A stretch of 29,817 bases of DNA from a virus: positions 1 through 29,817 of the IMG/VR virus record IMGVR_UViG_3300032323_001273; one strand, written 5' to 3'. The stretch's first letter is position 1; each line of letters starts with the position of its first letter. This document shows, one piece after another, positions 22,651-29,291 of the stretch. The notes under the pieces were generated by a model. The model did no database searches. It worked only from the letters and a program-made list of their open reading frames with translations, and had not been told where the DNA came from. A program made the translations under genes and the position numbers.

Positions 22651-23196
22651 CGTCCTCCTGTTGCGGCCTCACAAATAGGCTTTCCAATGCCACTTCCTGC
22701 TTTTTGACGGTCCATGCCCCATTGCCCCAGATCGCGGCGTGGTACACGCGCAAAAGCATTGCTAGCGGGGCTCGTCGTTGCAGGCAGTCCAGTGTCCATC
22801 CAGTTTCACGCGCCAGCACCAAGAGGAATGATTCCTCCCAGCCCGGCGCTGTTAGTTTTTTGGCTGATCCGTGCGGCCTCCGGGTTGCGAGATAATGTCC
22901 ACTCTGCCAGTTTCTACGGCTTCAGCCTGCGCTCTGCACCATTCAGCTACCGGCTTTGCCAAAGCCAGCGGGAAAGCCCTTGTAAACGCTTTAATGGCAT
23001 CCAGCGCGGTCTTGTCTGAGATAGCTTGTTCGACCTCTTCGGGCTCGCGGCTTTGTAGCCATGCGCACGCAATCACCTGCTTCTGGTCGTTAAGCTTGGA
23101 AAGCTCAAGTTCCATTATTGCAAGCTGAGTTGTGAGAGTCCAAGGACGCAACTCAAGCGGCCCGATTACCGTATTTTTTAGGAAAAACGGGTTCAT
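22637..23196 (-). CDS. Tail assembly chaperone, -1 frameshift fusion (gpGT-like)
   Basis: A -1 slip at 22861-22855 would join the 114-residue short form to 72 further codons in the second frame, giving a 186-residue product. The added part reads LTAPGWEESFLLVLARETGW, then QRRAPLAMLLRVYHAAIWGN, and ends in an acidic tail (QQEDDDDE). The second frame has no ATG near its beginning and is open back through the slippery site, so it has no normal start of its own. A TTG inside it is an unlikely alternative. Efficiency cannot be read from the sequence. Confidence 0.8.
22815..22861 (-). promoter_or_regulatory. Programmed -1 frameshift signal (slippery A AAA AAC plus hairpin)
   Basis: On the minus strand the heptamer AAAAAAC (22861-22855) is in the right phase: zero-frame codons CCA AAA AAC TAA. 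Four bases downstream a structure begins. AGCGCC (22850-22845) can pair with GGTGCT (22820-22815), enclosing a perfect GAGGAA-TCA-TTCCTC hairpin (22837-22823). Slippery site, immediate stop and stem are the standard parts of a -1 frameshift signal. Confidence 0.85.
22852..23196 (-). CDS. Tail assembly chaperone, zero-frame product (gpG-like)
   Basis: The 114-residue acidic, helical protein (TLTTQLAIMELELSKLNDQK, PEEVEQAISDKTALDAIKAF) ends DQPKN at a TAA that directly follows a slippery heptamer. Tail chaperones bind the tape measure during tail assembly and are typically made in a short and a frameshifted long form, like lambda gpG and gpGT. It lies between the tail-tube-like genes and the tape measure, the expected place. 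Its ATG overlaps the upstream TAA by one base. Confidence 0.8.
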   Translation of the reverse strand: MNPFFLKNTVIGPLELRPWTLTTQLAIMELELSKLNDQKQVIACAWLQSREPEEVEQAISDKTALDAIKAFTRAFPLALAKPVAEWCRAQAEAVETGRVDIISQPGGRTDQPKN

Positions 23197-23618
23197 TAGA
23201 AGCGCGCTTGAAACTCCTGTTTAAGCCACTCGGGGCTGTCTGGGTAGACGATGCCAAAGGTGCGGCCATCTTTGCGGGAAATGCCAACTGCTGCAGACTT
23301 GGCAAACCGCTTTAGGTCGCGTGCGTTGTCGCGGTAGCCGCGCATCCAAGAAATGTCGGAGTCAGGATTTGCCTTGCACCATTCAAGGTCTTCAAAGCGT
23401 TTACGGAACTCATCAAAGTCGATCTCTTCGCCGTCAACTTTGGCGAGTACGTCGCAATTCACAATCCAACGCACATGCGTCTTCCCAGCTTCATCCACGA
23501 AATGCTGGAATCCGCCGCGTTGAATAAGTGCGCCGCCCGATGTCAACCAGGCGGCGATGATGTCAGTGTTGAAGCTTTTGCCGGGAGCTTCGTGGTCCTC
23601 AAGTAATCGGAGGCGCAT
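23196..23618 (-). CDS. Tail-module protein, function unknown
   Basis: The 140-residue protein starts MRLRLLEDHEAPGKSFNTDI. It mixes beta strands (THVRWIVNCDVLAKVDGEEI) with charged helices (FDEFRKRFEDLEWCKANPDS) and has no membrane segment. It lies between the tube-like paralogues and the chaperone, with its stop overlapping the chaperone ATG by one base. No family was recognised. Confidence 0.65.
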   Translation of the reverse strand: MRLRLLEDHEAPGKSFNTDIIAAWLTSGGALIQRGGFQHFVDEAGKTHVRWIVNCDVLAKVDGEEIDFDEFRKRFEDLEWCKANPDSDISWMRGYRDNARDLKRFAKSAAVGISRKDGRTFGIVYPDSPEWLKQEFQARF

Positions 23619-23628
23619 AAGTTAAGTA

Positions 23629-23943
23629 TTAGGTTGCGTTTTTGTAGACGGTGCCGGTCGCGGACCATCCACGGAAATCGTCGTTTTTGGAGTCCAGCGT
23701 GACGTTGGTCCAAATGCCTTTTCCAGAAATGCCAGAAATGCCGGACACAGTTTCTCCTGGATCAAAGGGGCATGTGTCCCCTTTTCCTTTTACGCTTACC
23801 GTGTACGATGTGTCGTAAGTTTTGGCCTCTGAGAATTGTCCCACGCTGTCGATGAGTTGTTTAAACTCACCTTTCATTTCAAGGTCAACAGACTCAACAA
23901 TGGTTCCAGACGCTGTAACAACTGAGATTCCGAAAGTTGCCAT
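23629..23943 (-). CDS. Tail tube-like protein, paralogue B
   Basis: The 104-residue beta-rich protein has KTYDTSYTVSVKGKGDTCPF and C-terminal DSKNDDFRGWSATGTVYKN. The C-terminal NDDF....AT.T pattern recurs in the neighbouring gene, so the two look like tandem paralogues. Position just before the tail chaperone is where tail tube genes usually lie. The leader is AT-rich (GAATAATT before ATG) with no Shine-Dalgarno site. A tube role is inferred; a tube-capping or decoration role is possible. Confidence 0.6.
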   Translation of the reverse strand: MATFGISVVTASGTIVESVDLEMKGEFKQLIDSVGQFSEAKTYDTSYTVSVKGKGDTCPFDPGETVSGISGISGKGIWTNVTLDSKNDDFRGWSATGTVYKNAT

Positions 23944-23945
23944 AA

Positions 23946-24245
23946 TTATTCAAAAAGTGTGTAGGTTGCTTCGGAGGTTGAGAAGTCGTCGTTGGTCTGG
24001 CTAACCTTTGAGCCGGTAAGTTTTGCGCCGCTGAATGCTCCCTCTGGAACTGCCAACAAATCGTCTTCGCCTTTGGTTTTGACAGTTGTAGTGGTCGTGC
24101 TGCGCGGCTTTGCCTGCACTACAACAGTTTGCCCATCTGTGTCGCGAATAGTGGCAAGTTCAACAACAGTTTCCTGCGATGACTCTTGCAGATAACCGCT
24201 GGGGGCGGTGACTCCAAATGTTACTGCACCAAATGAAACAGGCAT
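23946..24245 (-). CDS. Tail tube-like protein, paralogue A
   Basis: The 99-residue beta-rich protein has a Thr-rich middle (KPRSTTTTTVKTKGEDD) and C-terminal GSKVSQTNDDFSTSEATYTL, matching the NDDF....AT.T end of the next gene. The two genes are two bases apart. The start follows TAAAAATT with no Shine-Dalgarno site, like the capsid gene. One of the two may build the tube and the other a specialised ring; the sequence does not say which. Confidence 0.6.
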   Translation of the reverse strand: MPVSFGAVTFGVTAPSGYLQESSQETVVELATIRDTDGQTVVVQAKPRSTTTTTVKTKGEDDLLAVPEGAFSGAKLTGSKVSQTNDDFSTSEATYTLFE

Positions 24246-24254
24246 AATTTTTAA

Positions 24255-24632
24255 TTATTTAGGACCAAAGCCCACGATGTAGGGAAGCGAAGTGCGCCAG
24301 TGGCGTTCCTCGCGGAGATTGTCGGTTGATTGAGCGACGACGCCGTAGAGTTGCACGGCATTGGAAACAAGAACTAGCGAGCGCATTGCGGCATCTACCT
24401 CTGCTGTGAACTCTGCCTGGTCGGCCTTGCTGTAGTCGTCAGCTTGCGAAATCACGTTAAGCGTCAACGTGCCGCGCTGGAGTGGACTGCCCACTACAAC
24501 GTCGGTTTGCAGTTCCATCAGCACAGACTTTGCCGGGATTGGCTGATCGTCTTGAGGTTCGCCAATGTAGACGCCCGGAATGGCAAGCGAGAGCGCCTCT
24601 TGAACTGCTGCGGAGAATACGCCGTCAATCAT
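24255..24632 (-). CDS. Tail terminator/completion protein candidate
   Basis: The 125-residue product starts MIDGVFSAAVQEALSLAIPG. I chose the ATG at 24632 because it overlaps the upstream stop as ATGA; the ATG at 24662 adds ten residues inside the neighbour. The N-terminal helix, Pro-rich turn (PQDDQPIPAK) and strands with an ISQADD segment resemble tail terminator proteins of similar size (lambda gpU is 131 residues). Its place before the tube-like genes fits. Confidence 0.55.
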   Translation of the reverse strand: MIDGVFSAAVQEALSLAIPGVYIGEPQDDQPIPAKSVLMELQTDVVVGSPLQRGTLTLNVISQADDYSKADQAEFTAEVDAAMRSLVLVSNAVQLYGVVAQSTDNLREERHWRTSLPYIVGFGPK

Positions 24633-24931
24633 CGCGTAACGTCCTCCAAGTAAATCTTCCAAGAGATCGGATCTTCATCCCAGCTCGTAATGCGGCGCTC
24701 TGTCCCATTAACGGTCAGCTTTGCGCCTTTTACAGGTTCAGGAAAGCCAGCCTTCAGGAGTCGCACAAAGCCCGCAAAATGCTGCTCAAAACCGCCCATC
24801 GCCAACAAGTCAGATGTCTTTTCGCTAGCCACTGAAAACACCGTCACGCCTTGATAGGTGACGGAATCTGCCTGCATGTAGTCCAGTGCTTGGCTCATTG
24901 CAGATTCAGTGATGGCGGTCCACTCAGACAT
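24629..24931 (-). CDS. Head-tail connector candidate (lambda FII-like)
   Basis: The 100-residue protein has a helical N-terminus (AITESAMSQALDYMQADSVT), followed by strands and the end KLTVNGTERRITSWDEDPIS, which matches the general layout of lambda FII-type head-completion proteins (GDTLTIGEENFWVDRV...). It overlaps the upstream gene by one base and the downstream gene by ATGA. The similarity is at the level of pattern only. Confidence 0.5.
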   Translation of the reverse strand: MSEWTAITESAMSQALDYMQADSVTYQGVTVFSVASEKTSDLLAMGGFEQHFAGFVRLLKAGFPEPVKGAKLTVNGTERRITSWDEDPISWKIYLEDVTR

Positions 24932-25161
24932 CAGATGAGCGTTTCAGCTTTGCGCCGAGAAACAGGCTTTGCAGTTTCTATCTCCACCACTGGCGAAGGC
25001 TTAATTGTGCGAAACAGGTCAGCACGCGGGTTGATTATCAACTCAATCTTTCCGGGTGTGCTGTGCGCCTTATAAAACTGGCGCGCTTCTTCCGGGTTGG
25101 TTGAGGTGTAAATCACGCGGGGCCCGCATCCCGCATCTTCGAGAACAAGAGAAACTTTCAT
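24931..25161 (-). CDS. Small protein after the capsid gene, function unknown
   Basis: The preferred product is 76 residues starting MKVSLVLEDAGCGPRVIYTS. The ATG at 25161 lies after the terminator hairpin (25184-25209), while the longer frame back to 25281 lies within the capsid gene and the hairpin and is not likely coding. It has a short alpha/beta layout and a Lys/Arg-rich end (KPVSRRKAETL). No family was recognised. It is first in the connector operon. Confidence 0.6.
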   Translation of the reverse strand: MKVSLVLEDAGCGPRVIYTSTNPEEARQFYKAHSTPGKIELIINPRADLFRTIKPSPVVEIETAKPVSRRKAETLI

Positions 25162-25183
25162 CGTGATAATCGGATGAAGCAAA

Positions 25184-25209
25184 GGCACCCCCCTGTGAAG
25201 GAGGGTGCC
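25184..25209 (-). terminator. Hairpin after the major capsid gene
   Basis: GGCACCC (25184-25190) pairs with GGGTGCC (25203-25209). On the minus strand the stem is followed by TTTGCTTC. It lies 15 bases past the capsid stop. The T-run is short, so it may act as a partial terminator or an mRNA 3'-end stabiliser. Confidence 0.55.
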
Positions 25210-25223
25210 CCGGCTAAGTTGAA

Positions 25224-26102
25224 TTAGGAGGTGATTACGCGAACGCCCATTGCCGTTCCAGTGCTCACGCCCCAGATGCAACTCACGTTAATGCAAGTCT
25301 TTCCAAGTGCGCGATCATAGAACATGCGGAAAGTGATCGGCAGCCCCAAATCGGGAACGACCACTTCGGCAATCTGGATGGAATCCTGCAACGCGGCTTC
25401 GGGATTAACACGGCGAGCGGCCATGATAAGCGCGGAGCTGTGGCAAGCAAATGCGCCCAGATTCTGGCTGTTGTTGTCGCAAAGATCGGACTGGTACACG
25501 TCCAAGCCAGAAACGCGAGGCACAATTCCGTCGGCTTTGTCAGGAGTAATGCCAGGGATTTCTGCGCTGTTAAGCGTCTTCAGCAACGCACCGTAGAAGT
25601 CGGGGTTACAAATGAAGCTGCGGCCAATTTTGGGAGCCTTGAGCGTGCCGGTAAGCGTGGTGCTCAAGTCGATCAAATCGGAGCGGTCAAAGTTGGCTGC
25701 GGGCGAGGTGATCGAATTGGTGAAATTGCTGGACGTTACCAGATTCCAGAGCTGTCCAAACATGTCAGCACCCAAAGCCTGCACCATGGGGGCCAAGAAA
25801 AGACGCTCGAAATTGATCGAAGACTGAAGAACTTCGATGTCAGTAAACCCAAGAGTCACGCCGCGATGCTGGTCGAGCGTAATGGTTTTGGCAGTCGTGT
25901 CACCAGCAACCGGGACATAGCCCTCGCTAGAAATGCTAACCACCGACGGAACGGTCGCAAAGCGAGTCGTCACAGAAGACCCTTCGGATGCAACATCCGT
26001 AGAGAAATCGGTCGTGATGCCACGCAAAGGAGCGAAGGCATTCGTAAGAAACGGCAGCGACTGCTGCGATATTTGTCCGAGAAAAACGCCATTAAGAGCC
26101 AT
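25224..26102 (-). CDS. Major capsid protein (HK97 fold, P22-like coat candidate)
   Basis: The 292-residue protein contains TTRFATVPSVVSISSEGYVP, then TLDQHRGVTLGFTDIEVLQS and later ARRVNPEAALQDSIQIAEVV and GLPITFRMFYDRALGKTCIN. This is the layout of P22-like phage coat proteins. It follows an Ala-rich scaffold candidate and is flanked by terminator-like hairpins. The ATG follows CACTAAAAAATT with no Shine-Dalgarno site, although the product must be abundant. It differs from the lambda gpE coat expected beside a lambda-type portal, suggesting a mosaic head module. Confidence 0.8.
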   Translation of the reverse strand: MALNGVFLGQISQQSLPFLTNAFAPLRGITTDFSTDVASEGSSVTTRFATVPSVVSISSEGYVPVAGDTTAKTITLDQHRGVTLGFTDIEVLQSSINFERLFLAPMVQALGADMFGQLWNLVTSSNFTNSITSPAANFDRSDLIDLSTTLTGTLKAPKIGRSFICNPDFYGALLKTLNSAEIPGITPDKADGIVPRVSGLDVYQSDLCDNNSQNLGAFACHSSALIMAARRVNPEAALQDSIQIAEVVVPDLGLPITFRMFYDRALGKTCINVSCIWGVSTGTAMGVRVITS

Positions 26103-26122
26103 AATTTTTTAGTGTGTGAGGG

Positions 26123-26524
26123 TTAAAGCTGCATTGCTTTCTTGTTCGCGGCGAAAAACTCATTTCGCTCGTTAAATCCAAGAGTTGCGTAGTGCGCCCA
26201 GAGTTGTTCCTTAGTCTTGGGCGCGGAAAGTTCTTCGGGCACGATTGCCACGGGAGCGACGCCAAGATTGGCGACAATCGCGTTGGCCTTTGCGGATGCT
26301 TCCGCCTCGGCTGCCTTTACAGCTTCGAGTGCTGCGGCCAAGTCCACCTTTTCGGCGGAGAGTGCCTGCACTGCTGCGGCGAGATCGGCATTCGATGCCT
26401 TGAGTGTCTCAAATTGTGCTATCAGCGCGGTATGCTCTGCGCTGAGTGCGTTAAGCGCGGCAACGTCTGCCTGCGCGGCAGATAGCGCGGCCAGCGCATC
26501 GGTCAGTGTTGATGGAAGCTCCAT
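26123..26524 (-). CDS. Ala-rich coiled-coil protein, scaffold candidate
   Basis: In this 133-residue protein residues about 8-85 are a long Ala/Leu/Asp/Glu coiled coil (ALAALSAAQADVAALNALSA), and the last 35 form a small charged domain (KEQLWAHYATLGFNERNEFF). Immediately upstream of the coat gene, a helical acidic protein with a compact C-terminal coat-binding end is the usual form of a scaffolding protein. AGGGG lies three bases before CATATG and could be a weak ribosome site. The gene starts right after a strong terminator. Confidence 0.65.
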   Translation of the reverse strand: MELPSTLTDALAALSAAQADVAALNALSAEHTALIAQFETLKASNADLAAAVQALSAEKVDLAAALEAVKAAEAEASAKANAIVANLGVAPVAIVPEELSAPKTKEQLWAHYATLGFNERNEFFAANKKAMQL

Positions 26525-26552
26525 ATGCCCCTAGAGATCGGAGCAAGAAAAA

Positions 26553-26582
26553 GCCCGTTGGAGCATGCACTCTCCAACGGGC
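26553..26582 (-). terminator. Strong rho-independent terminator after the protease gene
   Basis: GCCCGTTGGAG (26553-26563) pairs perfectly over 11 bp with CTCCAACGGGC (26572-26582) around an eight-base loop. On the minus strand the stem is followed by TTTTTCTTG. It separates the packaging genes from the scaffold and capsid pair. The sequence just after the T-run, CTTGCTC, is shared with the terminator at 29208-29237. Confidence 0.8.
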
Positions 26583-26603
26583 CCAACAACAAATGAAAAG
26601 CAA

Positions 26604-27419
26604 CTACGCGCCGATCATAGCAAGCAATTCGGAATATGCAAGCTCCTGATTTCCGATCCCGTCTATAAGGTTTGCAGTTTTTGCCCGAGGAGCCAAATAC
26701 GCGGCTCCAGTCATAAACTCATCGGCCACGCGCCGGTTGCGCAACACGTTGTCGCGGAACTGCGCAAAGGAGTCATCCACAAGCTGTTGGAGACTAGCGC
26801 GCTGTGCTGCCGTAAGGCTTGGCCCCATGCCTGCGCCTTTAAGCGGTCCCGAAGTGATTGGGTCCCACTTGAGCCCTTCTTCCTCATACATCGCGGACTG
26901 ATCTACCCACGGAATGATTGTACCGATGGAGCCCCAGGTTGATCCGATTGAGCCATAAACTTTATCGCAACTCACGGCGATATTGTACGCGGCAGAGCAA
27001 GCGGTGTCGTCTGAGTAAGCCACTATCGGCACCTTGAAAAACTGGATGAGATCGGTGATCTCCGAGCATCCCGAGCAACTGCCCCCCGGAGAGTTAATCT
27101 CCAACAACACGCCTCGGACGTTTGCTTCCATTGCGGCTTCGAGGTCTTCGGCGACCCATTCGTAATCCCAAGCCCCGCAGCACGCCTCAATTGGCGAAAT
27201 CCCCTTGGCAAGCGTGCCCTCAATGCAAATGTGAGCAATTCCTTGCCCGTCAATTTCCATCGGTTCGCGCTGGGATTTCATGCCAAAAGGCATCTCGTAA
27301 TCCTCACCATTGGCGCGCAACAGCCGACCTTCCACAAGCTTGCGAACTGCTGCGTAGCCTCCAGGGGTGATGAGCCAGGGGCGGTAAAAGACTTGTTCGA
27401 TGATGCGTTGGAACTTCAT
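26604..27419 (-). CDS. S49 (SppA/lambda gpC-like) capsid maturation protease
   Basis: The 271-residue protein has the S49 fold: GIAHICIEGTLAKG, LLEINSPGGSCSG (about 105-117), then YSDDTACSAAYNIAVSCDKV with nucleophile Ser142, and STWGSIGTIIP. The general-base lysine is probably Lys194 in SGPLKGAG. In lambda-like phages this protease cuts portal and scaffold during head assembly. Unlike lambda gpC it is short and shows no nested scaffold at its C-terminus; a separate scaffold candidate follows. It overlaps the portal gene as ATGA. Confidence 0.85.
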   Translation of the reverse strand: MKFQRIIEQVFYRPWLITPGGYAAVRKLVEGRLLRANGEDYEMPFGMKSQREPMEIDGQGIAHICIEGTLAKGISPIEACCGAWDYEWVAEDLEAAMEANVRGVLLEINSPGGSCSGCSEITDLIQFFKVPIVAYSDDTACSAAYNIAVSCDKVYGSIGSTWGSIGTIIPWVDQSAMYEEEGLKWDPITSGPLKGAGMGPSLTAAQRASLQQLVDDSFAQFRDNVLRNRRVADEFMTGAAYLAPRAKTANLIDGIGNQELAYSELLAMIGA

Positions 27420-28915
27420 TCGGTCGGTACGGATGTAACGGGATTCCCGTTTGGTGTAAGTAAGCCGAAAACTTCCCGAGTAAGTCCCGAGCGTTCAATG
27501 CGCTTTTTGATTTCCAGTTCCTCGCGCTCTACCTCGTCGAGGTGTTCTTCAAGAGTCTTGGAGCCGGAAGCCAGAATGTCAGTCATGCTGCGCATGCCAG
27601 CTCGGTAAGCCTCAATAGCATCGCGGGAAGCGTAGCCGGAATCGGCGGTGAGCCTGGCTGGTTCGGTAAATCGGAATTGGTAGGCGCCGCCACGGTCTTT
27701 GTCTGCGCCTGTGTAGGGCGGCAGCATGCCCATCTCCACGAACTTTGCCACTGCGTAGGCGCAACGCCGCTTGCAGAACGCCGCGAGATAGGCGTGTCGC
27801 TCGGACGTGATGCGGTTGACCTGCTCCAGCACAATTCTGGCGCTGGCGCCGCCCAGCTTGGACATATCCCAGCCAAACTCAGGCGGCCATTGAGCGGCCA
27901 ACAGTGCGTTGCGGATAAGCCTTTCCTGCAAGCGGTCCTGAGCCTCGGTCGGAATCTTTGCGTCGATCTGGTCGATTGACTCTCCAGCGTTGGCTTGCAG
28001 GTACTCAATTCGGCCACCAGCCATCGGTGTCATGCGCAAGCCCGGCCCGCACTGCGGCATGTTTGTCTCGGTCAAAGCATTGTAAGCGTCTGATGCGTCA
28101 GCCATGCCCTGCTGATTGGTGACAAGCAGCCCAATCTTTGCAGCCATGCGGGAGGCGCTCTGAATGTCGTCACCGAGGTCTTTGAGGGAAATGAGATCGC
28201 GGATGGCGGGAGCAAATGCAGAAATGCCGCGCACCTGATCCACCTCTCGCGGGTCCATCGTCAGCATGCACGATTGCACCGGGATGTCGCGATCCTCGGC
28301 GCCGCTCTGGTCTTCACCTAGCACGCGGTACGCTACTGCGCGGTTCGTGCGGGAAAGAATAACGCCGTTGTAAATCCGCAGGCCACGATAGCGGCCCTCG
28401 GTCAAAATGCCGTCATCTCCACGGCTGCCGATTTGATGCCAAGGCACCTGTTGGAGTTGCGGGTAGCCCGTTGATGCGGTTGTGAGAATAGTGAGTAGAT
28501 CGCCTTCGCGGTCGATCGCTGTAGACTCCAGCCGCAATCCTTCCCACCACGATTTCCCGTCCAGATAAGCAATCTGGAACCAATCAAGCAGCACGGCCTC
28601 GGCTTGTTTGCCCCACTCTTTGTCGGCGCCAACAAAGATCGGACGCATCGCCATTCCCACGCTCAACATGGACTTCTGGTCAATGGCGGCATTCACCATC
28701 CCGTTGTTCCAATACAATTTCCTAGCTGCCGAATTGACCGTGCGCCATTCGCCAACGGTAAGCTCGCGGGAAATGCTCTGAGTGTGGTTCCTCCACCAGG
28801 GTTCGCCCCATACGCCGCCTTCAACCAAACGTTGCCTCCGGTAGGCTTCATTGACTGCCTGCACTTTAGGAGTGCCAAACCCCGCCAGCTTTTTTAGTCG
28901 GTCCAGAAAACTCAT
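27416..28915 (-). CDS. Portal protein, lambda gpB type
   Basis: The 499-residue protein forms the twelve-fold DNA entry ring. It has the lambda-type portal features RTVNSAARKLYWNNGMVNAA near residues 58-77, the strand GDLLTILTT (about 138-146), and SLKDLGDDIQSASRMAAKIG near 245-264 as the clip/stem helix region. The length is close to lambda gpB (533). It starts with an ATGA overlap after the joining protein and ends with an ATGA overlap onto the protease. Confidence 0.9.
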   Translation of the reverse strand: MSFLDRLKKLAGFGTPKVQAVNEAYRRQRLVEGGVWGEPWWRNHTQSISRELTVGEWRTVNSAARKLYWNNGMVNAAIDQKSMLSVGMAMRPIFVGADKEWGKQAEAVLLDWFQIAYLDGKSWWEGLRLESTAIDREGDLLTILTTASTGYPQLQQVPWHQIGSRGDDGILTEGRYRGLRIYNGVILSRTNRAVAYRVLGEDQSGAEDRDIPVQSCMLTMDPREVDQVRGISAFAPAIRDLISLKDLGDDIQSASRMAAKIGLLVTNQQGMADASDAYNALTETNMPQCGPGLRMTPMAGGRIEYLQANAGESIDQIDAKIPTEAQDRLQERLIRNALLAAQWPPEFGWDMSKLGGASARIVLEQVNRITSERHAYLAAFCKRRCAYAVAKFVEMGMLPPYTGADKDRGGAYQFRFTEPARLTADSGYASRDAIEAYRAGMRSMTDILASGSKTLEEHLDEVEREELEIKKRIERSGLTREVFGLLTPNGNPVTSVPTE

Positions 28916-29178
28916 ATAAAGTAAGCCTGAGTCCTGCGCACTGGTGCGGAAATGCCTGCGGCTTTGTAGTTTAATGCCTGCTGAGCCAGCATCATTACGT
29001 CCAGCGGCGAAAGTGTTCCGCCCACATTAAATTGGAACGATGCTCCGTCAATCGAGCTAGATACCAGAGAGCTTTTGCCGGCAGACACCAACTCAAACTT
29101 TTGCGAAACAATGGCGCGAAGCTCTGCCACGTCTCGCGTTAAAAACACTTGCAGCAGGAGTTTATTGTCAGGAGCCAT
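28912..29178 (-). CDS. gpW-like head-tail joining protein
   Basis: The 88-residue protein ends GISAPVRRTQAYFI, like the Arg-Arg then aromatic-hydrophobic end of lambda gpW, with helical segments around a two-strand middle (SSIDGASFQFNVGGTLSPLD). gpW-type proteins sit between large terminase and portal genes, as here. It is about 20 residues longer than lambda gpW at the N-terminus. It overlaps the portal ATG (ATGA). Confidence 0.65.
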   Translation of the reverse strand: MAPDNKLLLQVFLTRDVAELRAIVSQKFELVSAGKSSLVSSSIDGASFQFNVGGTLSPLDVMMLAQQALNYKAAGISAPVRRTQAYFI

Positions 29179-29207
29179 CTATCTAAGCCCTTTTGAGCAA
29201 GAAAAAT

Positions 29208-29237
29208 CCCCGGACATCTACACACGTAGAGCCGGGG
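29208..29237 (-). terminator. Terminator between large terminase and joining-protein genes
   Basis: CCCCGG (29208-29213) pairs with CCGGGG (29232-29237), enclosing a second stem TCTAC/GTAGA (29217-29221 with 29226-29230) around ACAC. The stem is flanked by A5 on the left and T5 on the right, so it could work in both directions. On the minus strand the run is ATTTTTCTTGCTC. Confidence 0.7.
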
Positions 29238-29291
29238 TTTTTCTGATAAGCCCACCGTCTGCCCGTCGTAAGGTTTAGGTGAGCCTTAGAT

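Noticed and set aside
22637-22822. Stand-alone gene starting at TTG 22822
   Set aside because: The frame is open back through the slippery heptamer, has no ATG near its beginning, and is best explained as the frameshift extension of the chaperone.
25162-25281. Upstream extension of the 76-residue gene to 25281
   Set aside because: The added part overlaps the capsid gene and the terminator hairpin, and its residues look non-coding.
25440-26126. 228-codon plus-strand frame opposite the capsid gene
   Set aside because: It has no recognisable domain and lies fully opposite a clear coat protein gene.
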